A DNA stretch of 64,000 bases from DATAGF01 sp963819845 (lineage in GTDB: Bacteria > Actinomycetota > Thermoleophilia > Miltoncostaeales > Miltoncostaeaceae): NCBI GenBank assembly GCA_963819845.1, contig CAWFXQ010000008.1, positions 124,001-188,000 on the forward strand. Direction: 5' to 3'. This document shows, piece after piece, positions 25,195 through 33,052 of this stretch (the first letter of the stretch is position 1; every line of letters begins with the position of its first letter). Both the position numbers and the translations under genes were made by a program. The notes beneath the pieces are model-generated. The model saw nothing but the letters and a program-made list of their open reading frames with translations. It searched no databases and was not told the DNA's origin.

Positions 25195-25292
25195 CGCCGA
25201 AGGTCTCTCCCGCCCCGCCGTGGGCGGGGCCGACGTCACCGGGCCGCGCGGCCGTATTGACGATGACGCCGTTCGGGATACTCCCCTTGCGG
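25195..25292 (-). ncRNA. yybP-ykoY manganese riboswitch
   Basis: In the minus-strand leader of terC, reading 5' to 3': GGGGAGTATCCC, then CATCGTCAATACGG, a long variable GC-rich stem, and GAGAGACCTTC. These are the conserved blocks of the yybP-ykoY aptamer (GGGGAGUA, CGUCA-UACGG, GAGA-ACCUU). A -10-like TACCAT sits just upstream (25305-25300). The aptamer ends 35 nt before the ATG, so control of translation or of a nearby hairpin is likely. Confidence 0.85.
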
Positions 25293-25318
25293 TGCTCCGA
25301 TGGTAGCGGGCCGCGCGC

Positions 25319-26164
25319 TCAGGCGCGCCGCCCCCGCCGGCTCGCGGGCCGCTTGGCGTCCGAGTAGGCCATGGCCACGGCCGCCTCGGGGGAGGCGGCG
25401 CGGAAGGTGATGCTCTCCTCCAGGTAGAGCCTCACGCGGTCGGCATCGTGGTCCAGGTACCCGATCGACAGGTCCTGCCCCACCACCAGCTCGAAGTCGT
25501 CGCCGCGCTGGCTGATGAGGACGGCGCCGTCCACCGCGGGCGCCCAGACCACGGGGCCCTCGACGATCAGGCGCAGGTGCTCCAGCACCGGGTAGCCGCC
25601 GTGCTCGGTGGTCTCGATCACGCCCGTGTAGCAGCGCGGGCCGAGCGCGAGGGCGTAGGGCCCGGACACGCCGGCCCGCTTGAGGGTCTCGACCGCCTTG
25701 GCCACGTAGTTCGGGTAGCGGTCGTAGTCGGTGTTGATCGTGACCGGGTCGTGGGGCGTCGTCTCGACGATCCCCCGCACCCCCGCGGCGGCGAACCCGC
25801 GGAAGGCGAGGTGGTCCTCGGCGAGGGCCGCGCGGCGGGCCGCGTTGACCACCGGGTCCCAGTCGGCGTCGGGCGCGCCGCGGTCGACGGCGTCGACCTC
25901 GGCGCGGTCGAGGGCGAACGGCGTCCGCAGCTCGGCCAGCGGCTGCACGAGCCGGATGCGGCTCTCGACGCCGTCGGCCGGGCCCTCGCTGGACGGGGCG
26001 ACCCGGCCCAGCCCGAGGGCGGAGTGGTCCCATCCGTGGGGGCCGGAGAAGTCGACCAGCTTGCGGGCGGTGAGGAAGTGGCGCAGGGAGCGTCGGGCCT
26101 CGGCCTCGATCTCGGCCCAGGCCGCCTCCGAGACCGGCGCGAGCTCGCGGTGGAGGTGGTTCAC
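25319..26164 (-). CDS. Encapsulin shell protein (family 1)
   Basis: 281 residues, normal for HK97-fold family 1 encapsulins. Hallmarks: LHRELAPVSEAAWAEIEAEA at the N-terminus, ARKLVDFSGPHGWDHSALGL, LVQPLAELRTPFALDRAEVD, PYALALGPRCYTGVIETTEH and GGYPVLEHLRLIVEGPVVWA, then DLSIGYLDHDADRVRLYLEE. Sixty or more copies form a nanocompartment that holds cargo by C-terminal peptides. Its start overlaps the stop of the encapsulated ferritin gene (ATGA), so shell and cargo are made together. The tail KRPASRRGRRA is basic and longer than usual. Confidence 0.95.
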   Translation of the reverse strand: MNHLHRELAPVSEAAWAEIEAEARRSLRHFLTARKLVDFSGPHGWDHSALGLGRVAPSSEGPADGVESRIRLVQPLAELRTPFALDRAEVDAVDRGAPDADWDPVVNAARRAALAEDHLAFRGFAAAGVRGIVETTPHDPVTINTDYDRYPNYVAKAVETLKRAGVSGPYALALGPRCYTGVIETTEHGGYPVLEHLRLIVEGPVVWAPAVDGAVLISQRGDDFELVVGQDLSIGYLDHDADRVRLYLEESITFRAASPEAAVAMAYSDAKRPASRRGRRA

Positions 26165-26532
26165 CGGTCACCTCGCAGGCCGCCGATGCCGAGGCTGCCG
26201 TCGCCGGGCCGCTCACCGCCGCCGCCCTCGATCTCGCCCTCCAGCGCCACGATCGAGCCCTGGGTGAAGAGGTACTCGCGCAGGTGCTCGTCGAGCACGG
26301 GGTCCTGGCGCCGCAGCCACTCGAGGCTCATGGCCGCGTGCTCGGTCTCCTCGTCGCGGTTGTGGGCCAGCACCGCCCTCAGCTCGGCGTCGCCGGCGGC
26401 GTCGATGCGCTGCTGGTACCAGTCCATGGCCTCGAGCTCCTCCATGAGGGACACGAGGCCGCGGTGCCGGTCGAGCGTCCCCGGAGCCAGGTCCTCCCTG
26501 GCCTCGTGCAGGCCCATGCTGGAATCCGCCAT
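26161..26532 (-). CDS. Encapsulated ferritin-like cargo protein (EncFtn)
   Basis: 123 residues. The helix LVSLMEELEAMDWYQQRIDA and the helix RAVLAHNRDEETEHAAMSLE carry the Glu/His ferroxidase ligands of EncFtn, with EWLRRQDPVLDEHLREYLFT after. The C-terminal end DGSLGIGGLRGDR contains the SLGIGGL-type targeting peptide that docks cargo to encapsulin. Iron is oxidised by the EncFtn decamer and mineral stored inside the shell. GGGGAGGCG-ATG gives a strong ribosome site. It is preceded by gltX and a Coa1-like gene and followed by encapsulin. Confidence 0.95.
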   Translation of the reverse strand: MADSSMGLHEAREDLAPGTLDRHRGLVSLMEELEAMDWYQQRIDAAGDAELRAVLAHNRDEETEHAAMSLEWLRRQDPVLDEHLREYLFTQGSIVALEGEIEGGGGERPGDGSLGIGGLRGDR

Positions 26533-26550
26533 CGCCTCCCCTTCCGCCGG

Positions 26551-27042
26551 TCAGTCGTCGTCGTCGGGCGCGGCCTCGCCGAGGCCCTCGGCCAGGCGCA
26601 CGCGGTCGCCGTCGACCACCAGCGTGGCCGACAGCACCTCCCAGTGGCGGGCCATGCGCGCCATCACAAGGTCCACCCTTCCCGTTCCGCCCGGTCCGCT
26701 CACCGGGACCATCAGGTTGGCCTGCGCCGGGCCGCGGCCCGACGGGACCTCGCCCTCGGGCCGCCCCACCTGCAGCGGCCGTCCCAGCGACTCCACGACC
26801 GCGGGGTGGCGGCCCACGAAGCGCCCGGCGGCCCCGGCCGCGTCGCCGCCCCTCCGGCGCCGGGCCAGCACGAGGATCACCACCACGGCGGTGAGGAAGG
26901 CGTAGGCGAGCACCCCGCCGACGATCGACAGCGTCTCCTGGGACACGCCCGCGCGCCGGAAGCCGAAGGCCACGAGGAAGAAGGCGCCGAACAGCACCGC
27001 GCCGGCCAGCAGGATGGTGCGCTGCACGCGGGGCGGCGGCAT
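26551..27042 (-). CDS. Membrane protein with Coa1-like C-terminal domain
   Basis: 163 residues. Two membrane helices (TILLAGAVLFGAFFLVAFGF; ETLSIVGGVLAYAFLTAVVV) are followed by an R/G-rich linker and a domain AVVESLGRPLQVGRPEGEVP, then ANLMVPVSGPGGTGRVDLVM, MARHWEVLSATLVVDGDRVR. This resembles cytochrome oxidase assembly factor Coa1-type domains, a weak assignment. Start ATG 27042 overlaps the gltX stop by one base (TGATG). Confidence 0.6.
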   Translation of the reverse strand: MPPPRVQRTILLAGAVLFGAFFLVAFGFRRAGVSQETLSIVGGVLAYAFLTAVVVILVLARRRRGGDAAGAAGRFVGRHPAVVESLGRPLQVGRPEGEVPSGRGPAQANLMVPVSGPGGTGRVDLVMARMARHWEVLSATLVVDGDRVRLAEGLGEAAPDDDD

Positions 27043-28514
27043 CAGGCCGCCGCCCAGATCTCGGCCAGCCGGGCGAGGGTCTGCCGGTAGCGCGCGAAGG
27101 CCTCGTCGCGGCCGATGAGCGCGAGGCTCTCGTAGATCCCCGTTAACACGGTCCGGCCCGTGATCGCGATGCGCTGGGGCTCGAGGAAGTCGCGCGCGGC
27201 CTCGCCCATGATGTGGAGCTGGTCCTGGAGGGCGTCCTTGATGGCGTCGAGGGTCCACTCGGGCAGCGACTCGAGGCGGCCGAGGCCGCCCCCGATCACC
27301 TGGATCGAGTGCTTGACGTCGCGCGTGAGCACCTCCCAGGCCTCGGGCGCGATGTCGAGGGGCCCGAACAGCCAGCCCGCCAGCCCGTCGTACTCGGCCA
27401 GGGTGCTGAGCTTGCGCTTCACCAGCGGGGCGCTGCGGCGCACGAGGTCCTCGGCGCCGGGGCCGCGCTCGGCGAGGTCGCCGGTGGCGCGCAGGTACCC
27501 CACGAGCGCCTCCTCGAACTCCTCGCCCGACATCAGCCGCATGTGGCGGCCGTTGAGCACCGTCAGGCGCTTGAGGTCGAAGACCGCCGGGCTCTTCGAG
27601 ATGCGCCCGACCGAGAACCCGCGTACCAGCTCGTCGACGCTCATGATCGTGGTCTTGTCGTCGAGGCTCCAGCCCAGGAGCGCGAGGGCGTTGACGACCG
27701 CCCGCGGGACGTAGCCGTCCCGCTCGAGGTCCTCGACCGAGGCGGCGCCGTGACGCTTGCTCAGCCGCTTGCGGTCGGGGCCGAGGATGAGCGGCACGTG
27801 CGCGTAGCGGGGCGGCGCTCCGCCGAGCGCGCGCATCACCATCATCTGCTTGGGGGTGTTGCTGATGTGGTCCTCGCCGCGGATGACCTGGGTGATGCCC
27901 ATCTCGAGGTCGTTGACCGCGGCGGCGAGGTTGTAGGTGGGCGTGCCGTCGGAGCGGGCCACCACGAAGTCCTCGATCGAGCCGTGGTCGAAGGTGACGG
28001 CCCCGCGCACGTCGTCGTCGATGACGGTCTCGCCGGGCACCTCCACGGCGAAGCGCCAGACCGGCAGGACGCCGGCCGCCTCGAGGGCGGCGATCTCCTC
28101 CGGGTCGCGGTCGCGCCGGCCGCGCACCACCGGCGCCCGCCGGTCGGCCCGGGCGGCGGCCCGCTGGGCCTCGAGCTCCTCGTCGGTCTCATAGGCCGGG
28201 TAGACGGCGCCGGCCTCCCGCAGCCGCTGCACGGCGGCCGCGTAGACCTCGCCCCGCTCGCTCTGACGGAAGGGCCCCTCGTCCCAGTCGAGGCCCAGCC
28301 AGCGCAGCACCCGGAGGATCTCGGCCTCGCTCTCGGGCGTGCTCCGCTGCCGGTCGGTGTCCTCCATGCGCAGCACGAAGGTCCCGCCGCCGTTGCGCGC
28401 GACGAGCCAGTTGAACAGGGCGGTGCGGGCGCCGCCGACGTGCAGGCTCCCCGTCGGGCTCGGAGCGAAGCGCACCCGCTCCGGTCCGGCCGCCTCGGGT
28501 CTGTCCTTGGCCAC
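27042..28514 (-). CDS. gltX: Glutamyl-tRNA synthetase
   Basis: 490 residues, full length. RFAPSPTGSLHVGGARTALF holds the HIGH-like site; KRLSKRHGAASV is the KMSKS loop; FVLRMEDTDRQRSTPESEAE and GLDWDEGPFRQSER are class I GluRS landmarks. It charges tRNA-Glu with glutamate using ATP in the cytoplasm. Start GTG 28514 follows a -10 TATCCT (28526-28521) by 6 nt, so the mRNA is predicted leaderless. The operon continues into Coa1-like, EncFtn and encapsulin. Confidence 0.95.
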   Translation of the reverse strand: MAKDRPEAAGPERVRFAPSPTGSLHVGGARTALFNWLVARNGGGTFVLRMEDTDRQRSTPESEAEILRVLRWLGLDWDEGPFRQSERGEVYAAAVQRLREAGAVYPAYETDEELEAQRAAARADRRAPVVRGRRDRDPEEIAALEAAGVLPVWRFAVEVPGETVIDDDVRGAVTFDHGSIEDFVVARSDGTPTYNLAAAVNDLEMGITQVIRGEDHISNTPKQMMVMRALGGAPPRYAHVPLILGPDRKRLSKRHGAASVEDLERDGYVPRAVVNALALLGWSLDDKTTIMSVDELVRGFSVGRISKSPAVFDLKRLTVLNGRHMRLMSGEEFEEALVGYLRATGDLAERGPGAEDLVRRSAPLVKRKLSTLAEYDGLAGWLFGPLDIAPEAWEVLTRDVKHSIQVIGGGLGRLESLPEWTLDAIKDALQDQLHIMGEAARDFLEPQRIAITGRTVLTGIYESLALIGRDEAFARYRQTLARLAEIWAAA

Positions 28515-28519
28515 GTGCC

Positions 28520-28526
28520 TAGGATA
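28520..28526. promoter_or_regulatory. Symmetrical divergent -10 element between gltX and nfo
   Basis: TAGGATA: TAGGAT on plus (28520-28525) ends 6 nt before nfo GTG 28532; TATCCT on minus (28526-28521) ends 6 nt before gltX GTG 28514. Both transcripts would start at or next to the start codon. Only 17 bp separate the coding regions, so polymerases must compete. Confidence 0.65.
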
Positions 28527-28531
28527 CCGAC

Positions 28532-29443
28532 GTGCGGTTCGGCGCCCACGTCTCCTCTTCGGGGGGCATCAGCAAGGCGGTCGGGCGGGGCGTCAACCTC
28601 GGCTGCGAGAGCCTGCAGGTCTTCACGCACAACCCGCGCACCTGGCGGCCGATCCGCCACACCGACGAGGAGATCGCCGGCTTCCGCGCCGGCGCGGCCG
28701 AGGCCGGGATGGGGCCCCTGGTGAGTCACGGCCTCTACCTCATCAACCTCGGCGCGCCCGACGTCGAGGTGCCGACCGGCCCCCCGGGCGGGCCGCCGAA
28801 GGCGATGCGCAACATCTATCGCTCGTCGGTCGAGAGCCTGGTGCAGCACCTGGGCACCGGTCACGCGCTGGGGCTGGCCGGTGTCGTGCTGCACGTCGGC
28901 TCGTCCAAGGGCTCCACCGAGGCCGAGTCGATCGTGCGCATCGGCGCGGGCATCGCCGAAGCCTTCGCGGCCGCCGACGGCGACTGCTGCGTCTTCCTCG
29001 AGAACACCGCCGGCGCCGGCGACACGATCGGCCGCACCTTCGCCCAGCTCCGGGCGGTGGCCGACGCGGTCGGGGTGCCCGAGCGCCTGGCCTTCTGCCT
29101 CGACTCCCAGCACCTCTTCGCCTCGGGCTACCCCGTGCACGAGGAGGGCGGCATCGACCGGGTGCTGGACGAGTTCGACGACGCCCTGGGCATGGGGCGG
29201 CTGCGCTGCCTCCACCTCAACGACTCGAAGGTCGGCTTCGCCTCGAACCGCGACCGCCACGAGAACATCGGCGACGGCGAGATCGGCGAGGACGGGATGC
29301 GCCGCATCCTGGGCCACCCCGACCTCCAGGGCCTCCCCGTGATCCTGGAGGTCCCGGGCATCGACGGCGGGGGCCCGGACCTGGAGAACATGGCCCGCGT
29401 GCGGCGCCTCCACGAGGAGGGCCTGGCCGCCCGCCCGCGATAG
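28532..29443 (+). CDS. nfo: Endonuclease IV (AP endonuclease)
   Basis: 303 residues. FGAHVSSSGGISKAVGRGVN, ESLQVFTHNPRTWRP, VVLHVGSSKGS, VFLENTAGAG, FCLDSQHLFASGYPV, LHLNDSKVGFASNRDRHENI and VILEVPG match the metal-binding His/Asp/Glu set of the Nfo TIM barrel (three zinc ions). It cleaves DNA at abasic sites in base-excision repair. GTG 28532 is likely leaderless. The tail after RRLHEEG is short. Confidence 0.95.
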   Translation: MRFGAHVSSSGGISKAVGRGVNLGCESLQVFTHNPRTWRPIRHTDEEIAGFRAGAAEAGMGPLVSHGLYLINLGAPDVEVPTGPPGGPPKAMRNIYRSSVESLVQHLGTGHALGLAGVVLHVGSSKGSTEAESIVRIGAGIAEAFAAADGDCCVFLENTAGAGDTIGRTFAQLRAVADAVGVPERLAFCLDSQHLFASGYPVHEEGGIDRVLDEFDDALGMGRLRCLHLNDSKVGFASNRDRHENIGDGEIGEDGMRRILGHPDLQGLPVILEVPGIDGGGPDLENMARVRRLHEEGLAARPR

Positions 29444-29467
29444 GCGGGGCCCCGCGGTCCTCCTCGC

Positions 29468-29614
29468 CCAATTGGCCAACCCCGCGTCGTCCAATTGGCC
29501 GATGCCGCCGGGACGCGCATGACGACGGCGATCTCGGCGGTCCGGGTCCCGGCGGCCGGACCCGGTGCCCGGCGGAACGTGTGCCAATTGGACGACCGGT
29601 CGTCGGCCAATTGG
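29468..29614. repeat. Two paired CCAATTGG palindromes
   Basis: CCAATTGG at 29468, 29491, 29584 and 29607: two pairs each with 23-bp pitch. The second pair reads CCAATTGGACGAC-N8-GGCCAATTGG; the first is its near inverse. It lies between nfo and the convergent anti-sigma gene, where no coding region is visible (29444-29677). See the related cluster at 52860-53113. Confidence 0.8.
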
Positions 29615-29677
29615 CGCGCACCCCCCGCGGCGGGCGCCATCGCCGGGGGGCGGACGGGCCAGCCGGCGCCCGAGGGG

Positions 29678-30472
29678 CTAGAAGGACACCTCGCCGCCGC
29701 CCTTCCAGACCGCGAGCTTCACCAGGGTCTCGTCGTTGACGCCGACGCCCGAGAGGACGCAGGTCCGGCCGTCCCGGGGCCAGGTGACGACCCGGCGGCC
29801 GTCCTGGGTGAACAGCTGGAGGTCGACGCCGTCGCTGGTGACCTCGCGGGCGTCCTCGGGCGGGTCGAGCTGGTCGCCCGAGACGATCGTGTACCCGACC
29901 TGCTTGCCCTCCTTGTCGTAGAGGACGGTCCGGGTGTCGCGGCCGTCGAGGCCGTCGGCGCGCTGGCCGGAGGCGGCCCATCCGAACTCGGCCTTCCAGT
30001 CGGGGAAGGCGGTGCCCTCCACGGCGGCGTCGAGCAGCGCGGGCTGGCCGGGGTCCCTCGGCGGCGGCCCCTCCGTGGCCGGCAGGGCGCTCACCGCGGC
30101 GGCCTGGGCCACCGTGGGCCCGCCGCCGCCCGCCGGCAGGAGCGCGACCACGGCGAGGGCGACGATGGCGGCGGCGACCGCCCCCAGGGCGAGGGCGCCC
30201 CGGCGGCCGATGGCGCCGCGGCGGGCCGGGCGGCGGGCCGTGTCGAGCCCCTCGCGCAGCGACATCGGCGCCCCGCCGGCGTCGACCGCGGCCGAGCGCA
30301 GCACCTCCACGGCGCGCTCCTGCCCGGCGAGATCGGCGGCGAGCTCCGGCGACGCGGCGGCCTGGCGCGCGACCTCCTCCGCCCGGGAGGCCGGGAGGTG
30401 CCCGTCGGCGAGCGCGGCGAGCTCCTCGGGCGTTGCCGGGGGCCCGGCGGTCCCGTCGCCTGTCCGATCCAT
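29678..30472 (-). CDS. Putative anti-sigma factor with one membrane helix
   Basis: 264 residues from ATG 30472. The N-terminal ~85 residues (TPEELAALADGHLPASRAEE, EVARQAAASPELAADLAGQE) resemble the zinc-less ASD-like helical part of anti-sigma factors. One membrane helix follows (LALGAVAAAIVALAVVALL). The external part contains FPDWKAEFGWAASGQRADGL and TVLYDKEGKQVGYTIVSGDQ. It is divergent from the ECF sigma factor at 30613, supporting sigma/anti-sigma pairing across the membrane. AAGGAG precedes the start. Confidence 0.7.
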   Translation of the reverse strand: MDRTGDGTAGPPATPEELAALADGHLPASRAEEVARQAAASPELAADLAGQERAVEVLRSAAVDAGGAPMSLREGLDTARRPARRGAIGRRGALALGAVAAAIVALAVVALLPAGGGGPTVAQAAAVSALPATEGPPPRDPGQPALLDAAVEGTAFPDWKAEFGWAASGQRADGLDGRDTRTVLYDKEGKQVGYTIVSGDQLDPPEDAREVTSDGVDLQLFTQDGRRVVTWPRDGRTCVLSGVGVNDETLVKLAVWKGGGEVSF

Positions 30473-30612
30473 GGGGGAGCACTCCTTCCCTGTCGCCGCC
30501 GCCTGCCGAGGCACGCAGCGTGCCTCAGTCTCTCAGACGCCGTCCCTGCCCCGGCTATTCCCGCGCTTCGTGAAAATCCTTCGGCGCGGCACGGTGGTTA
30601 TTGTGCCCGGCG

Positions 30613-31101
30613 GTGGAGCGGCACCTGGATCCCCGGGCGATGGGCGATCACATCGACCGCCTCTACCGTGCCGCCTGGGCGCTCTGTGGCGCGCGCGAGG
30701 ACGCCGAGGACCTCGTGCAGGAGACCTTCGCCCGCGTCCTGGCCAAGCCGCGCCTGCTGCGCAAGGAGGACGACCTCGGCTATCTGCTGCGGGCGCTGCG
30801 CAACGTCTTCCTCAGCCAGCGCCGCACGGCCGCCCGCCGGCCCCAGACGGCTCCGCTGCCCGACGACGCCCTGCTGGCCGAGCGCCGTCCCACGGCCGAC
30901 CCCCAGGCGAGCTACGAGGCGCGGGAGGTCTACGCCGCCGTGGCCGGGCTCCCCGACGACTTCCGCGACGTGATCGTGGCCGTCGACGTCGCCGGCCTCT
31001 CCTACAAGGAGGCGGCGAAGGCGCTGAGGACGCCGGAGGGCACCGTGATGAGCCGCCTCCACCGCGCCCGGGGGCAGGTGGTCAAGGCCCTCGAGGGGTA
31101 G
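30613..31101 (+). CDS. ECF-type sigma-70 factor
   Basis: 162 residues from GTG 30613 (a longer start TTG 30601 is possible). Sigma region 2: DHIDRLYRAAWALCGAREDA, EDLVQETFARVL. Region 4: LPDDFRDVIVAVDVAGLSYK, EAAKALRTPEGTVMSRLHRA. It would direct RNA polymerase to a small stress regulon. TATTGT (30599-30604) ends 8 nt before the GTG, so a leaderless or near-leaderless mRNA is likely; GTGAAAATCC upstream may be a self-recognised -35. The anti-sigma gene is divergent. Confidence 0.85.
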   Translation: MERHLDPRAMGDHIDRLYRAAWALCGAREDAEDLVQETFARVLAKPRLLRKEDDLGYLLRALRNVFLSQRRTAARRPQTAPLPDDALLAERRPTADPQASYEAREVYAAVAGLPDDFRDVIVAVDVAGLSYKEAAKALRTPEGTVMSRLHRARGQVVKALEG

Positions 31102-31125
31102 ACGCCTCCGCGGCTCGCGGAGAGA

Positions 31126-32076
31126 ATGGCCGCCATGCTCCGCACGCCCCGCCCCAGGCCGCGCGCGGCGATCGCGCTCGGCCTGGCCGCCGCGCTCGCC
31201 GTCGCCGCCGCCCCCGCGGCCGCGAACCTGATCGACCGCTCCGACGCCAACGGGCGCCTGGTGCTGATCGGGCCCGACGCGGACGCCACCTCCGACCCGG
31301 TGATCCAGCCGCCGGACGCCGGCGCGGGCGTGGGCGACCAGAGCCTGCGCAAGGGCGACCAGATCTTCGGCGGCCGCAACGACGACGTCCTGGTCGGCCG
31401 CCTCGGGCCGGACCTGCTCGTCGGCAACGACGGCGACGACGCCCTCGTCGGCGGCCTCGAGCGCGGCAGCGACGCCGGCGCGTTCCCCAACTTCGACGTC
31501 GCCTTCGGCGGGCAGGGCGACGACGTCTTCGTCTGGGCCCCGGGCGACGGCAGCGACGCCTTCGACGGCGGCGAGCCTCCCCGCTTCACGACCGAGACCG
31601 TGACGAGGGTGGTGCGGCGCGAGGGCCGGCGCGTGCGCGTGACGCGCACGAGGAGGGTGCGCTCCCCGGCCGACGACGATGTCCTGATCATCGGCACGGC
31701 CGCGATCCTCGCCGCCGACAAGAGCCAGCCCCAGCTGGTCCCCTCCCGGTTCGGCAGCGTCCCCAAGGTCGACGTCTCCGGGCGGGCGCCCACCGGCGTG
31801 ACGCCGCCGGAGGGCGTGATCAAGGGCTTCTGCCAGGTCGTGCCGGCGCCACCCGGCCTCGGCTACCCGTTCCTGGTGCGGTTCTTCGGCCGCGCGACGG
31901 GCGCCCTGCAGGTGACGATGCGGGTGAAGGGGGTCGAGCGGGTGCTGTGCCGCACCAACCCGGCCGACGCGATCACCGAGACGCGCCTCGGTCCGAAGGG
32001 CGCGGGCCCGGCCGTCGTCGCGTCGGCCGACTTCCGTCCCAAGGGCGGGACGAAGCTCGCCGCCATCGTCAGCTGA
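31126..32076 (+). CDS. Secreted protein with RTX-like calcium-binding repeats
   Basis: 316 residues. Signal peptide at residues ~12-33 (RAAIALGLAAALAVAAAPAAA). Residues ~75-145 hold glycine/aspartate repeats: GDQIFGGRNDDVLVGRLGPD, LLVGNDGDDALVGG, VAFGGQGDDVFVWAPGDGSD, which resemble GGXGXDXUX beta-roll repeats that bind Ca2+. The C-terminal ~120 residues have two Cys (FCQVV; VLCRTN) and no known family. It follows the ECF sigma gene in the same direction with 24 bp between, and may be a target of it. Confidence 0.75.
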   Translation: MAAMLRTPRPRPRAAIALGLAAALAVAAAPAAANLIDRSDANGRLVLIGPDADATSDPVIQPPDAGAGVGDQSLRKGDQIFGGRNDDVLVGRLGPDLLVGNDGDDALVGGLERGSDAGAFPNFDVAFGGQGDDVFVWAPGDGSDAFDGGEPPRFTTETVTRVVRREGRRVRVTRTRRVRSPADDDVLIIGTAAILAADKSQPQLVPSRFGSVPKVDVSGRAPTGVTPPEGVIKGFCQVVPAPPGLGYPFLVRFFGRATGALQVTMRVKGVERVLCRTNPADAITETRLGPKGAGPAVVASADFRPKGGTKLAAIVS

Positions 32077-32100
32077 CCGCGTGTGCGAGAATTCGCCCGC

Positions 32101-32171
32101 GCGGGCGTAGCTCAACGGTAGAGCAATGGCCTTCCAAGCCACAGACGGGGGTTCGACTCCCCTCGCCCGCT
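32101..32171 (+). tRNA. tRNA-Gly (anticodon UCC)
   Basis: GCGGGCG/CGCCCGC acceptor, GCTC/GAGC D-stem, ATGGC/GCCAC anticodon stem with one weak pair, loop CTTCCAA (anticodon TCC), T-arm GGGG-TTCGACT-CCCC. CCA is not encoded. Confidence 0.95.
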
Positions 32172-32177
32172 TGGCCC

Positions 32178-32922
32178 CTACTGGAGGCCGCGGTTCGCGC
32201 CGCCGTTCGACCGCGAGAGCGGCGCCGGTGACGAAGCCCGCCTGATCGGAGCAGAGGAAGGCGACGACGGCGCCGAAGTCGCCGGGGTCGCCCAGGCGGC
32301 CGGCCGGGATGGCCGCGGCCATCTCCCCGGCGCGCGACCCGGCGAGCTCCTCGACCCGCGCCGTCCTGTGGGTGCCCGGCTGCACGCTGTTGACGGTCAC
32401 GCCGTCTCCGGCGACCTCGCTCGCCAGGCTCTTGAGGAAGCTCGTGACCGCGGCGCGCGCCGCCGACGAGGCGATCAGGTGGCCGATCGGCTGGCGCGCG
32501 CCCAGCGAGGTGATCGCCACCACGCGCCCCCAGCCGCGCTCGCGCATGCCGGGGACGGCCGCCCGGCACATCGCGATGGTCGCGAGGCAGTTCTGCTCGA
32601 GGGCGGCGCGGTAGGCGTCGAGGCCGGTCGAGGCGAAGTCGCCCGGCGGGGGGCCGCCCGCGTTGGCCACGAGGATGTTGACCGGCCCGCCCAGGCGCCG
32701 GGCCGCCTCCTCCACGAAGGCCGCCGCGTTCTCGGGGTCCGAGAGGTCGGCCGGGATGGCCGCGGCGCCGAGCGCGGCGGCGGCCTCGTCGAGCCGGCCG
32801 CGGTCGCGTCCGCAGATCGCCACGCGCGCGCCCTCGTCGACGAGGGCCCGGGCGGCCCCGAGGCCGAGCCCCGCCGAGGCCGCCGCGACGGCCGCCCGCC
32901 TGCCCGCGATGCCGAGGTCCAC
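32178..32922 (-). pseudogene. Short-chain dehydrogenase/reductase with a terminal frameshift
   Basis: AAVAAASAGLGLGAARALVD (GxxxGxG variant), ICGRDRGRLDEAAAAL, NILVANAGGPPPGDF (NNAG-like), VVAITSLGARQPIGHLIASS, then ARAAVTSFLKSLASEVAGDG. The normal Tyr-x-x-x-Lys is replaced by a S-S-A-A-R-A-A-V region, as in a subclass of SDRs with unusual active sites. Near the end, GTCGAACGG appears where VDGG (GTCGACGG) is expected; dropping one A restores VDGGANRGLQ and a TAG at 32178. Start GTG 32922 follows -10 TAGCGT (32935-32930) by 7 nt: leaderless. Confidence 0.7.
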
Positions 32923-33052
32923 GCCGGGCACGCTACCGGCCGGTGCAGGGGTCGTGAGCGCCCCGTGAGGGCGGCGTGGCCCTCCCCTCCCCACTCCGCC
33001 GCGCCCGGGCGGTTACGATCGCGGGCGTTCCGGCGGCCCGGGGTGAGCGGCG

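Noticed and set aside
32101..32171. tRNA-Gly as another integration site
   Set aside because: No second copy of its 3' end is present in the window.
30598..32994. 798-codon minus-strand frame spanning the RTX protein, tRNA-Gly and SDR
   Set aside because: Only the SDR portion is real; the rest runs antisense to the sigma and RTX genes and across a tRNA.
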